From: Alphaproteobacteria bacterium
GTDB lineage: Bacteria; Pseudomonadota; Alphaproteobacteria; Sphingomonadales; Sphingomonadaceae
Reading direction: 5' to 3'
DNA length: 29,362 bases
Assembly: GCA_018830415.1 (NCBI GenBank)
Contig: JAHJSJ010000280.1
Location: forward strand, 1-29,362
Shown: one piece after another, positions 7,969 to 16,300 of the stretch
How positions within the stretch are numbered: the stretch's first letter is position 1
Layout: each line of letters opens with the position of its first letter
Notes under the pieces: generated by a model
The model's input: the letters and a program-made list of their open reading frames with translations, nothing else
What the model was told of the DNA's origin: nothing
Database searches by the model: none
Program-made: the position numbers and the translations under genes

Positions 7969-8853
7969 ATGCCCGTACGCCGCCTGCCCCCGCTTCGCGC
8001 GCTTGAAGCATTTATGCGCACTGTCCGGCTCGGTTCGGCGCGGGCGGCGGCTGAGGAGATTGGCCTCAGCCCCTCGGCATTGTCGCGGCGGATCAGCAAT
8101 CTGGAAGAATTCGTCGGCAAGAAACTGTTCACCCGCGCGCGCCAGTCGATGCAGCTGACCGATGAAGGCCAGGCGTTCTACGAAGCGGTGAACCCGCATA
8201 TGGAGGCGCTCGCCCGCGCGGTGGAAAGCCAGTCGGACAATATCGCGCTGTTACGCCTGCGGCTGGGCGTGTTGCCGATGTTCGGCAGCCAGCGATTGTT
8301 CCCGCGGCTGGGCGAATTGCGCCAGCGTCACCCGTTGCTGCATATCGACATCGACACCGCCCCGCATCTTGAAGACCGGGTGGGCGACACGCTGGACGCC
8401 GCGATCATCCTGTCGCGCGGCCCGGCCAGCGGGCTGCACGCGGTGCGGCTCGACCACAATCTTGTCCATGCGATTTGCAGCAAGGATGTGGCGCGGGCGA
8501 TAGGGCCGAACATCACGCCCGAGACGATGGCCAGGCAGACCTTCCTGATCCACAACGAATTGCCCGAAAGCTTCGCCGCGTGGAAAAAGGCCAACGATCT
8601 CGACAACATGAACCCTGCGGCCATCGATCATTACGATTCGGGTCAATTGATGCTGGAGGCCGCCGCACAGGGCCTTGGCATTGCGATCATGCATGATGAT
8701 CACCTGCGCCGCGCCAATGATAGCCGGCTAATCAACCTGCCCGGTAATCCCGTGGAAAGCCCCTATAGCTACTGGTTCGTGTGCCGGCCGGTTGCGCTGG
8801 AAAGCCGACCGGTGCGGATCTTCCATGATTGGCTGGTGCGCGCGGGGCTGTAG
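7969..8853 (+). CDS. LysR-family transcriptional regulator (GcvA-like)
   Basis: This 294-residue regulator has an N-terminal winged helix-turn-helix (about 5-64, with L-S-P-S-A-L-S-R-R-I-S-N-L-E as the recognition segment) and a C-terminal periplasmic-binding-like effector domain. P-P-L-R-A-L-E-A-F near the N-terminus is typical of the GcvA/AmpR subgroup. The start at 7969 has a perfect AAGGAG (7956-7961) seven bases upstream, so 11 extra residues from an upstream start are rejected. No metabolic gene lies divergently next to it, so its target is unknown. A T-N11-A palindrome lies just upstream. Confidence 0.9.
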   Translation: MPVRRLPPLRALEAFMRTVRLGSARAAAEEIGLSPSALSRRISNLEEFVGKKLFTRARQSMQLTDEGQAFYEAVNPHMEALARAVESQSDNIALLRLRLGVLPMFGSQRLFPRLGELRQRHPLLHIDIDTAPHLEDRVGDTLDAAIILSRGPASGLHAVRLDHNLVHAICSKDVARAIGPNITPETMARQTFLIHNELPESFAAWKKANDLDNMNPAAIDHYDSGQLMLEAAAQGLGIAIMHDDHLRRANDSRLINLPGNPVESPYSYWFVCRPVALESRPVRIFHDWLVRAGL

Positions 8854-8860
8854 AATCGCT

Positions 8861-9772
8861 CTAATCGACGAGTTGGCTTTCCGGGCGCGGTTCATAACGC
8901 ACGGGCGGGACAGTGTGCGCAAACGGCCGCAGCGGGCGACCGAGTATCGCCACCAGACCTTCTTCGATCCGGCGGCGCGATTCCATGCCGATTGCCTTTC
9001 TTCCGCGAAAATCTTCAGGGCTGAAGGGTTCGAGGAAATGCACCTTGAGCCGGAAAGTGCCCCTGCGTGACAATACCCGCTTGGCGTTGTTGACGCCGCT
9101 TTCCTCGCCGATCCAGCCGATCCATTCCGCAACCGCGCCATAATCGAGGATCACCGGCTGCACCAGCACACCCGGCGGCGGCGGTTCGAGCACCGACAAC
9201 ATCGAGGTCTTGAACGGCAGCAGCGATTGCCCATCGGTGGTGGTGCCTTCGGGGAATACTGTCACCGACCAATTATCGAACAGCGCCTCTCTCAAGGCGT
9301 TTATCTGTTCGGCCACACCCATGCGGTGTTCGCGTTTGACGAACACCGTCCGGTTGAGCCGGGCCAGCCAGCCAACTACCGGCGTTTCGGCAAGTTCGGC
9401 CTTGGCGACAAAGGCGGTGCCGCTTGCCCCAGCCACCGCAAGTATATCCACCCACGACAGGTGATTGGCGACATAGAACACATCGCGCCGCAGATGCGTG
9501 CCGATCACAGTAACCCGCGCGCCGCATATCCGCGCAGCATAGCGCAGGAACAGCATCGGGAAGGGCGAGCCATAGGCAAGCGTCCGGTAGAGATAGTGCA
9601 GCGGCAAAAGTATCAGCAACAGGCCGACCAGCGCCGCTGCGCGCAGGCAAAGCCGCAGCCATCCGGCCCATGTAACCGGGGTGCTTTCCCCCCGGATTGC
9701 TGCCTGACGGAGTTCGTGTTCGCGCTGATTGGAGGCTTTGTGGTTGCCGGGCGGGACAGCCGGGTCAGTCAT
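8861..9772 (-). CDS. plsC: 1-acyl-glycerol-3-phosphate acyltransferase (PlsC family)
   Basis: This is a membrane-bound O-acyltransferase that adds an acyl chain to a lysolipid, usually lysophosphatidic acid to give phosphatidic acid. A hydrophobic segment (about 40-62) anchors it. The catalytic H-x4-D is His104 to Asp109 in N-H-L-S-W-V-D, and the second family block is F-P-E-G-T at 173-177. The start at 9772 overlaps the fur stop by 8 bases, which suggests coupling. Upstream in-frame starts lie inside fur and are rejected. At 303 residues it is longer than E. coli PlsC because of an extended C-terminus. Some alphaproteobacterial relatives acylate lyso-ornithine lipid (OlsA), and I cannot exclude that. 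Confidence 0.9.
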   Translation of the reverse strand: MTDPAVPPGNHKASNQREHELRQAAIRGESTPVTWAGWLRLCLRAAALVGLLLILLPLHYLYRTLAYGSPFPMLFLRYAARICGARVTVIGTHLRRDVFYVANHLSWVDILAVAGASGTAFVAKAELAETPVVGWLARLNRTVFVKREHRMGVAEQINALREALFDNWSVTVFPEGTTTDGQSLLPFKTSMLSVLEPPPPGVLVQPVILDYGAVAEWIGWIGEESGVNNAKRVLSRRGTFRLKVHFLEPFSPEDFRGRKAIGMESRRRIEEGLVAILGRPLRPFAHTVPPVRYEPRPESQLVD

Positions 9773-10199
9773 TGCGCGACAGGCGAACGCCGTAAAGCTC
9801 CATGCGGTGATCGACCAGCCGATAACCCAGCCGTTCGGCAATCTGGCGCTGCAATGCCTCAACTTCGGGATCAACGAATTCGACAACCTTGCCAGTTTCG
9901 ACGTCGATCAGGTGATCGTGGTGCGCTTCGGGCACGGGTTCATAACGCGATCGGCCATCACCGAAATCATGGCGATCCAGAATGCCGGCCTCTTCGAACA
10001 GCCGGACCGTGCGGTAGACCGTGGCGATCGAAATCCCCGGATCAACCTCCGCCGCGCGGCTGTGAAGCAGTTCGACGTCGGGATGATCATCGCTTTCCGA
10101 CAACACCTTGGCAATCACCCGGCGTTGTTCGGTGATGCGCAGACCTTTTTCAGCGCAGAGTTGTTCGAGATCGATTTTCTGGTTCAACGAAAGCTCCAT
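9765..10199 (-). CDS. fur: Fur-family metal-responsive regulator
   Basis: This 144-residue regulator has the winged-helix DNA-binding half (about 1-88, with G-L-R-I-T-E-Q-R and S-I-A-T-V-Y-R-T-V) and a C-terminal dimerization half. The metal-site block H-H-D-H-L-I-D starts at His93. The CxxC zinc site of E. coli Fur is absent, and the only Cys is Cys15, as is usual for alphaproteobacterial Fur/Mur proteins. It may therefore answer to iron or to manganese; sequence alone does not decide. The ribosome site before the ATG at 10199 is weak. Its place between mucR and plsC matches the conserved tsaB-rimI-fur neighbourhood. Confidence 0.92.
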   Translation of the reverse strand: MELSLNQKIDLEQLCAEKGLRITEQRRVIAKVLSESDDHPDVELLHSRAAEVDPGISIATVYRTVRLFEEAGILDRHDFGDGRSRYEPVPEAHHDHLIDVETGKVVEFVDPEVEALQRQIAERLGYRLVDHRMELYGVRLSRND

Positions 10200-10243
10200 C
10201 GCCGCACACGCCGCCCGAAACCGGATCGACCTTTGTTAGCAAA

Positions 10244-10273
10244 GCAGCCCCATCCTTATAGGGATGAGGCTGC
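10244..10273 (-). terminator. Candidate terminator downstream of mucR
   Basis: GCAGCC-C-CATCC (10244-10255) pairs with GGATG-A-GGCTGC (10262-10273) with one mismatch around a short loop, giving an 11-bp GC-rich stem. On the minus strand it is followed by TTTGC, a poor T-run. It lies between mucR and fur. A second 6-bp hairpin (CCAAGG/CCTTGG, 10322-10341) stands nearer the mucR stop. Confidence 0.45.
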
Positions 10274-10349
10274 ATGCTCAAGCTGGCACGGACACCCTCT
10301 CAACAGAGGCGGCCTTGCCAGCCAAGGATAGGCGACCTTGGGGCCGGAA

Positions 10350-10793
10350 TCAGACCTTCTTCGCGCGCCGTGGACGCACGACGGTTCCGGGTTTGCGACC
10401 AAGGCCGATCTTCTTGGCGAGTTCGCGGCGCTTTTCCGCATAATTGGGGGCAACCATCGGGTAATCGGCGGCGAGGCCCCAGCGCGCGCGGTATTCTTCG
10501 GGGGTCATGTCGTAATTCGTGCGAAGATAACGCTTGAGCATTTTCAGCTTCTTGCCGTCTTCAAGGCAGACGATGTAATCAGGCTTGATCGAGTTGCGGA
10601 TCGCAACGGCGGGTTGCGGCTTGGGCGCTTCGACTTCAACCTTTTCGCCCAGATTGGCGAGCGCGCCATAGACGTTGGTAATCAGGCTTGGCAGATCGGC
10701 AACGTTGACATCATTGTTGCTGACATGCGCCGCGACGATGTCGCTTGTCAGCGTGATAAGGGTTTCTTTCATTTCAATTTCCAGATTCTGCAT
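10350..10793 (-). CDS. mucR: Ros/MucR-family transcriptional regulator
   Basis: This 147-residue DNA-binding protein belongs to the Ros/MucR family, which silences or tunes many surface and cell-cycle genes in alphaproteobacteria. The N-terminal oligomerization region (about 1-50) contains L-T-S-D-I-V-A-A-H. The Ros domain runs from Y-I-V-C-L-E-D-G to T-P-E-E-Y-R (73-102), followed by a basic tail. Aligned with Ros, the zinc ligands Cys, Cys, His, His are here Cys76, Asp79, Tyr89 and Tyr94, so three of four are lost at exact spacing. The start at 10793 has AGAGGAA upstream. The protein should fold without zinc, as described for some rhizobial Ros homologues. Confidence 0.93.
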   Translation of the reverse strand: MQNLEIEMKETLITLTSDIVAAHVSNNDVNVADLPSLITNVYGALANLGEKVEVEAPKPQPAVAIRNSIKPDYIVCLEDGKKLKMLKRYLRTNYDMTPEEYRARWGLAADYPMVAPNYAEKRRELAKKIGLGRKPGTVVRPRRAKKV

Positions 10794-10874
10794 AAGTTCC
10801 TCTTGGGTATCGTTGAATTACCCCCGCTTCTTGTTTCATGGCGCACGCATACAGTTTTGGCAACCGGTTTGCTT

Positions 10875-10912
10875 TAGGCAATCCCGGTTATGCGCAACGC
10901 ATGACTTGCCTA
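10875..10912. promoter_or_regulatory. Nested inverted repeat at the rimI 3' end
   Basis: TAGGCAA (10875-10881) pairs with TTGCCTA (10906-10912), and between them ATGCG (10890-10894) pairs with CGCAT (10898-10902) around CAA. The outer arm includes the rimI stop codon. There is no T-run on either side, so it may protect the 3' end or regulate the mucR promoter below it. Confidence 0.4.
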
Positions 10913-11386
10913 GATTGATCTTCCAAAAGTAATGGCATCAATTCTATCGCCATTTACCATCCGGTAATAGTTTTTCCGCACGCCAATCGGTTCAAAACCG
11001 AATTTGGCATAGAGGTGAATTGCCGGATTTCCGCGCCGCATTTCAAGGAAGATGCGGGCAATGCCGCGCCTGCGGGCGGCTGCGAACAGGTATTCGATCA
11101 AACCCGCGCCAATGCCGCGCCGCCTTGCGCCGGGAGCGACCGCAATCAGCAGAAGCTCTTCTTCATCAAGCACATGGCGGGTCAGCACGAAGCCCGCAGG
11201 CATCGTCAGCGGGGCTGAACCATCGGGGATCACCGCGCCATCAGCATCAACCACCAGCGCATGGGTTGAGGGCAAGGTCAGCGCATCGACAACCTGCCTC
11301 CGGTTCCACGCTTCGCCAAAGGCCGGATCGAACGCGGTTTCCATCACCGTCATGATCCGGTCGACGAGGTGCGGGCAGGGGGTCAT
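10910..11386 (-). CDS. rimI: Ribosomal-protein-alanine N-acetyltransferase-like GNAT protein RimI
   Basis: This GNAT acetyltransferase of 158 residues has the acetyl-CoA-binding motif A as I-A-V-A-P-G-A-R-R-R-G-I-G (about 80-92), followed by L-I-E-Y-L-F. The C-terminal Y-A-K-F-G-F-E-P-I-G-V-R-K-N-Y-Y is diagnostic of RimI, which acetylates the N-terminus of ribosomal protein S18 and perhaps others. The ATG at 11386 overlaps the tsaB TGA as ATGA. The tsaB-rimI pairing is widely conserved and supports the call. Confidence 0.9.
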   Translation of the reverse strand: MTPCPHLVDRIMTVMETAFDPAFGEAWNRRQVVDALTLPSTHALVVDADGAVIPDGSAPLTMPAGFVLTRHVLDEEELLLIAVAPGARRRGIGAGLIEYLFAAARRRGIARIFLEMRRGNPAIHLYAKFGFEPIGVRKNYYRMVNGDRIDAITFGRSI

Positions 11387-12015
11387 GTCCGCCCCTGCTG
11401 TGCCAATGGGGTGGCATCCGGCCCGCGACCATAGATCGGGGCGAGGTTGTGCGTCAGCAGCCGGGGATTGAGGAATCGCACAGACGTGGCATCGGGCAGC
11501 AGGTCGATCGCCGTGATGGCCTGATCAGCGTATAATGCGGCCAGCGCTGTTGCACGGTTGCCCGCAACCAACGGGTGAGATTTGCGCGCGCGCGCAGCAT
11601 CGGGCGGCAGCGAGGAGGCTTGGCCCTGCGGCAATCCGTCAGCACCGAAATCCGCCACGAACCATTCGCCATGCCCGCCGTTGGCGCAAACCGTTACCGC
11701 CTGCGCGCCATGCGCGTGCTGCGCCTGTGCGGCGGCCAGCGCGAGCGTTGGGTAGCCCAGCACTTCGGCCTCCCACGCGAACCCCAGCGCCCGCGCGGCG
11801 GCGAGGCCGATGCGCACGCCGGTGAAGCTGCCGGGGCCAAGCGAAACGAGAATGCGATTCGCGCGCCCCCTGTCCGGCAGGGCGGCGATCATCGGAACCA
11901 AGGCTTCGGCATGGCCGCGCCCGATCAGCCGGTGATCATGCGCGACGATTGCCTCGCCATCAAACAGGGCGATGGAACATGCTTCGGAAGCGGTTTCGAT
12001 GGCAAGCACGCGCAT
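11383..12015 (-). CDS. tsaB: tRNA t6A-synthesis protein TsaB
   Basis: TsaB is the catalytically silent ASKHA-fold partner of TsaD in the complex that makes N6-threonylcarbamoyladenosine at position 37 of ANN-decoding tRNAs. The N-terminal L-A-I-E-T-A-S strand and the G-P-G-S-F-T-G-V-R-I-G-L block (about 60-71) are the family signatures. At 210 residues it is of normal length. It begins 54 bases after the nitroreductase gene and ends with an ATGA overlap into rimI. The C-terminal part is variable, as usual. Confidence 0.93.
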   Translation of the reverse strand: MRVLAIETASEACSIALFDGEAIVAHDHRLIGRGHAEALVPMIAALPDRGRANRILVSLGPGSFTGVRIGLAAARALGFAWEAEVLGYPTLALAAAQAQHAHGAQAVTVCANGGHGEWFVADFGADGLPQGQASSLPPDAARARKSHPLVAGNRATALAALYADQAITAIDLLPDATSVRFLNPRLLTHNLAPIYGRGPDATPLAQQGRT

Positions 12016-12069
12016 TGCGGAGCGCGATGCCTCACGTTGCCGCGCTGTGCAAGCGGCAGATGCGGCGGA

Positions 12070-12678
12070 TCAGGCGATGCGGTTGAAGGTATCGAAGTCC
12101 GGGCGTGGGCTGCGGTCAAAAATGCTGGCCGGATCGCCATAACCAACCGCGCAGATGAAATTGACCCGGTGGCGCGGTTGATCGGCAAAGAACGCGGCGT
12201 TGACGGCATCGGCATCAAACCCCGACATCGGCCCGCAATCCAGCCCCAGCGCCCGCGCTGCCAGCATCAGATAGGCACCCTGCAAGGATGAATTGCGGAA
12301 CGCACCTTCCTCGCGCCCGGCCTCGTCGCCTGCAAACCAGCTTTTGGCGTCGGTATGCGGGAACAACCACGGCAGCTGTTCGTGAAAGTCGATATCGTAA
12401 CCGATCACGGCGGTGACGGGGGCGGTCAGCACCTTGGCCTTGTTGCCCTCCATCACGCAGTCGGCCAGCTTGGCCTTGGCCTCAGCCGATTTCACCCACA
12501 CAATCCGCGCCGGCTGCATATTGGCCGAGGTGGGGGCCATCTTTACCAGATCCCAGATCGCGTGGAGCTGCGCGTCCGAAACCGGCTTGTCGAGCCAGCC
12601 ATTGTAACTGCGCGCTTCGTTGTACAGCTGCGCAAGCGCTGCGTCCGACAGCACGTGGCCGTGAAATTGCACGGTCAT
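12070..12678 (-). CDS. rutE: RutE-type nitroreductase (putative malonic semialdehyde reductase)
   Basis: This FMN-dependent nitroreductase-fold protein of 202 residues aligns by motif to RutE/HadB: R-S-Y-N-G-W near residue 28, M-A-P-T-S-A-N-M-Q-P-A-R-I (about 47-59) and G-L-D-C-G-P-M-S-G-F (about 145-154). RutE reduces malonic semialdehyde to 3-hydroxypropionate in pyrimidine breakdown, but no other rut gene is present, so the substrate here may differ. Its ATG overlaps the nfu TGA as ATGA (12675-12678), so the two are coupled. The family call is firm; the reaction is inferred. Confidence 0.85.
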   Translation of the reverse strand: MTVQFHGHVLSDAALAQLYNEARSYNGWLDKPVSDAQLHAIWDLVKMAPTSANMQPARIVWVKSAEAKAKLADCVMEGNKAKVLTAPVTAVIGYDIDFHEQLPWLFPHTDAKSWFAGDEAGREEGAFRNSSLQGAYLMLAARALGLDCGPMSGFDADAVNAAFFADQPRHRVNFICAVGYGDPASIFDRSPRPDFDTFNRIA

Positions 12679-13253
12679 GCCGCGCGCACTTCGATGACTT
12701 CGGGCACGTAATGTTTCAGCAGGCCTTCAATCCCGTGCTTCAATGTCGCGGTGCTTGAAGGGCAGCCTGCGCAGGAACCTTGCAGCGTCAGATACACCAC
12801 CCCATCGCGAAAGCCGCGATAGGCGATATCACCGCCGTCGCCCGCCACCGCCGGGCGCACGCGGGTTTCGAGCAGTTCGTTGATCGCCGCGATCACCTCG
12901 GCATCCTCGGCGCGTTCTTCGACCGCCAGATCGTCTTCGGGCGGGACGGCAATGCCGTGCGCGCTGCCACCGGCAAATAGCGGCGCTTCGGACACGAAAT
13001 GATCGAGCAGGATGGCAATGACCTGCGGTTTCAGCGCGCTCCAATTGGCCCCCGGCGCGGCGGTGACACTGACGAAATCGGCGCCGAAAAACACGTTGAC
13101 GACTTCGCCCGTGTCAAAAATCGCTTGGGCAAGCGGGCTTGCCTCGGCGGCTTCAGGGGTGGAAAATTCGCGGCTGCCTGCGTCCATCACGGCCTGACCG
13201 GGCAGGAATTTCAGGGCAGCAGGGTTGGGCGTGGTTTCGGTTTCTATGAACAT
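12675..13253 (-). CDS. NifU/NfuA-type iron-sulfur carrier protein
   Basis: This 192-residue protein has an N-terminal Nfu_N domain, beginning M-F-I-E-T-E-T-T-P-N-P and running to about residue 88, and a C-terminal NifU domain. The cluster-binding CxxC is Cys161 and Cys164 in C-A-G-C-P-S-S-T. Such proteins carry 4Fe-4S clusters to client enzymes; MiaB, also in this window, is a plausible client. It heads the minus-strand run toward tsaB and rimI. The two-domain layout is that of alphaproteobacterial and mitochondrial Nfu1 rather than of nitrogen-fixation NifU. Confidence 0.93.
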   Translation of the reverse strand: MFIETETTPNPAALKFLPGQAVMDAGSREFSTPEAAEASPLAQAIFDTGEVVNVFFGADFVSVTAAPGANWSALKPQVIAILLDHFVSEAPLFAGGSAHGIAVPPEDDLAVEERAEDAEVIAAINELLETRVRPAVAGDGGDIAYRGFRDGVVYLTLQGSCAGCPSSTATLKHGIEGLLKHYVPEVIEVRAA

Positions 13254-13335
13254 GACCGCAATTTAGGTGCCCGAAGCCGGTGCGGCAAGGGCGCGCGGGC
13301 ACAAGCATTCACTATCGCTTCACACTTCGGCCCTC

Positions 13336-13341
13336 TATAAG
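13336..13341 (+). promoter_or_regulatory. Candidate -10 box close to the M16 start
   Basis: TATAAG ends 6 bases before the ATG at 13348, so a transcript from it would begin at or near the start codon. No good -35 box is seen at the right spacing, which weakens the call. The absence of any ribosome site before the ATG is consistent with leaderless translation. Confidence 0.3.
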
Positions 13342-13347
13342 CCCGGT

Positions 13348-16300
13348 ATGACGTTGTTATCCCGCGCCAGCCGCGCTTTCGTTCTTCTGCTTGCGCCTGC
13401 TGCGCTGCTTCACCCGGCATTTGCCCAGCAAACCGCTGCGCCTGCGCCTGCTCCAGCGGCGGTGCAGGCCCCGGCTGAACCAGCGATCCCGGCTCCGCGG
13501 GCGCTTCAGGTCAATGGCGAAGTGCCTTGGTTGTATCGTGGCAGCGATGTCCCGGTTGATGAACAATGGCTGTTTGGCGAAATGAAGAACGGCCTGCGCT
13601 ATGCCGTGCGCGGCAACGGCGTGCCGCCCCAACAGGTTTCGATCCGGGTGCGCATTGATGCCGGGTCGCTGCACGAAAAAGACGCCGAACAAGGCTTTGC
13701 CCACCTGCTCGAACACCTGCTGTTCCGCGAAAGCAAATACCTTAAACAGGCTGAGGCGATTGCCGCATGGCAGCGGCTGGGCGCAACCTTTGGCAGCGAT
13801 GCCAATGCTGAAACCAGCCCGACACATACCGCCTACAAGCTGGATATTCCCAATATTGATGATGCCAAGCTGGCCGAAAGTTTCAGGCTGCTGTCGGGCA
13901 TGATCCGCGAACCGGTGCTGAATGATGCCAATGTTGCCGCCGAACGCCCGATCGTGCTGGCTGAAAAGCGTGAACGCGGCGGGGCGGGGTTGCGGATCGC
14001 CGATCTGACCCGGCAGACCTTCTTTGCCGGACAGCGGCTCGCCGCGCGCAATCCGATCGGCACTGATGAAACTCTGCGGGCCGCCAACGGCAAGGACGTC
14101 AAGGCGTTCTATGATCGCTGGTATCGTCCGGAAAACGCCGTGATCGTGGTCGTGGGCGATGCTGATCCGATGGTGTTGGCAGGGCTGGTTGAACAGTGGT
14201 TCGGTGACTGGGAAGGCAAGGGCAAACCCGGTGTCACACCCGATTTCGGCGATCCGGTTGCGCCCGCAGCCGCGCCTGAAAACCCGGTCGAAGGCACCCC
14301 GATTGGTGAACTTGCGGTGGGGGTTGAACCCGATCTGCCGCGCAGCCTGACCTATGCGGTTATGCGGCCGTGGCGACAGGTTGAAGATACCATCGTCTAT
14401 AATGAAGGCCTGCTGATCGATGCGGTTGCGCAGGCGATCATCAACCGACGGCTTGAAGCGCGCGCGCGCGGCGGGGGCAGTTTCCTCTATGCGCAGGTGC
14501 AGCAGGACGACGTTTCGCGTTCAACCGATGCGACCTTTGTCACCTTTGCACCGCTGACAAGCGATTGGCAGGCGGCGCTTGCCGATGTGCGCAGCGTCAT
14601 CGCCGACGCGCTGACCAATCCGCCCACGCAGGAGGAGATTGACCGCGAAGCCGCCGAATTCGACGTGGCGTTCGCCAATCAGGTCGAACAGGAAAGCGTG
14701 CAGTCAGGCTCTGACCTTGCCAACAACCTCGTCAACGCGGTCGATATCCGCGAAACCGTGGCTGCGCCGGACGTGGTGCTCAATGTGTTTCGCGGGATGA
14801 CGGCGCGGCTCAATCCCGATGAAGTGCTGGCGCGCACCAAAGCGCTGTTTGACGGCACCGTCACGCGGTCGGTCTATGTAACGCCCACGCCGGGCGAAGC
14901 TGACGCCGATATGCTGCGGCTGGCCTTGGCGCGCGAAGCGGTGGTCGATGGCAGTGCCAGGCTGGCAGCGCAGACGATTTCGTTCGACGAACTTCCCCCG
15001 GTCGGCGAACCGGGCATCATTACCGAGCAAAAGCCGCTTGGCCTGCTTGATGTCGAACAGATCGATTTCGCCAACGGCGTAAAGGCGCTGGTGTGGGCCA
15101 ATGATGCCGAACCCGGCCGGGTGACGGTGCGTGTGCGGTTTGGCGCGGGCTACCGGGCATTCGACAAGGATAGCGCAGTCTATGCTGCGCTGGGCGAGGC
15201 TGCGTTGATCGGATCAGGGCTTGGCGAACTGGGCCAGAACGAAATTGACCGGCTGGCAACCGGGCGCAAGCTCGGGTTCGATTTTGGCATTGATGAAGCA
15301 GTTTTCACTTTCACCGCGCAAACCCGGTCGGAAGACGTGGCCGATCAGCTATACCTGTTCGCGGCCAAGCTGGGGATGCCGCGCTGGGACAAGGATCCGG
15401 TGATCCGCTCCAAAGCTGCGGCAGAACTTGCCTACAACACCTATTCGACCAGCCCCGGCGGCATTCTCAACCGTGATCTGGAATACCTTGTCACCGGAGG
15501 CGATCAGCGGTTTGCGACGCCCAGTCCGGAGGCTTTGCGCAACGTCACCCCCGAAGGCTTTCGCGCGGTGTGGGAGCCATTGCTCAAACAAGGCCCGGTC
15601 GAGGTGCTGGTGTTCGGCGAATTTGATCAGCCCGCGGTAATCGAGCAGCTGCGGCTGACCTTTGGTGCCTTGCCGCCCCGCGAACCGATTGCGCCCGATG
15701 TGGCCGCGCGGGTGCCGTCGTTCGCGGTGGCGGGTGATCGTCCGGCCATCGTCACCCATCGCGGCGATGCCAATCAGGCCGCCGCTGTGGTCGCATGGCC
15801 CAGCGGGGGCGGGGTTGATGCCTTACGCGAAGGCCGCCAGCTTGAAATTCTCACCCAGCTGTTCAACAACCGCCTGCTCGAAGCGCTGCGCGAACGTGCC
15901 GGGGCCAGCTATTCGCCGCAGGTGTTTTCGCGCTGGCCTGCGGATATTGCCAGCGGCGGACGGATCACGGCGCTGGCGCAGCTGGAGCCGGAATTCGTAC
16001 CAGTATTCTTTGCCGAGGCTGACCGCATTGCCAAAGATTTGGCCGCCAATCCGCCCACAGCCGATGAATTGGAGCGAGTGACCGAACCGCTCGGTCAGCT
16101 GATCCGGCGCGCGTCGACGGGCAACCAGTTCTGGTTGTATAACCTCGAAGGCGCAGCCTTTGATCCACGGCGCGTGGGGTTGTTGCGCACGCTGCTGGCC
16201 GATTATTCGCAGACCAGCCCGCAGGTGATGCAGTTTCTGGCCGACCGCTATTTCGCCAACGGAGCGCCGTATCGCTTGGCGATCATTCCTGAGGGCCAGA

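Noticed and set aside
6826..8199. 457-codon antisense frame across ybeY, corC and the LysR gene
   Set aside because: It spans three real genes on the other strand and shows no domain.
10322..10341. CCAAGG/CCTTGG hairpin as the main mucR terminator
   Set aside because: The stem is only 6 bp with an 8-base loop and no T-run; the larger stem at 10244-10273 is a better candidate.
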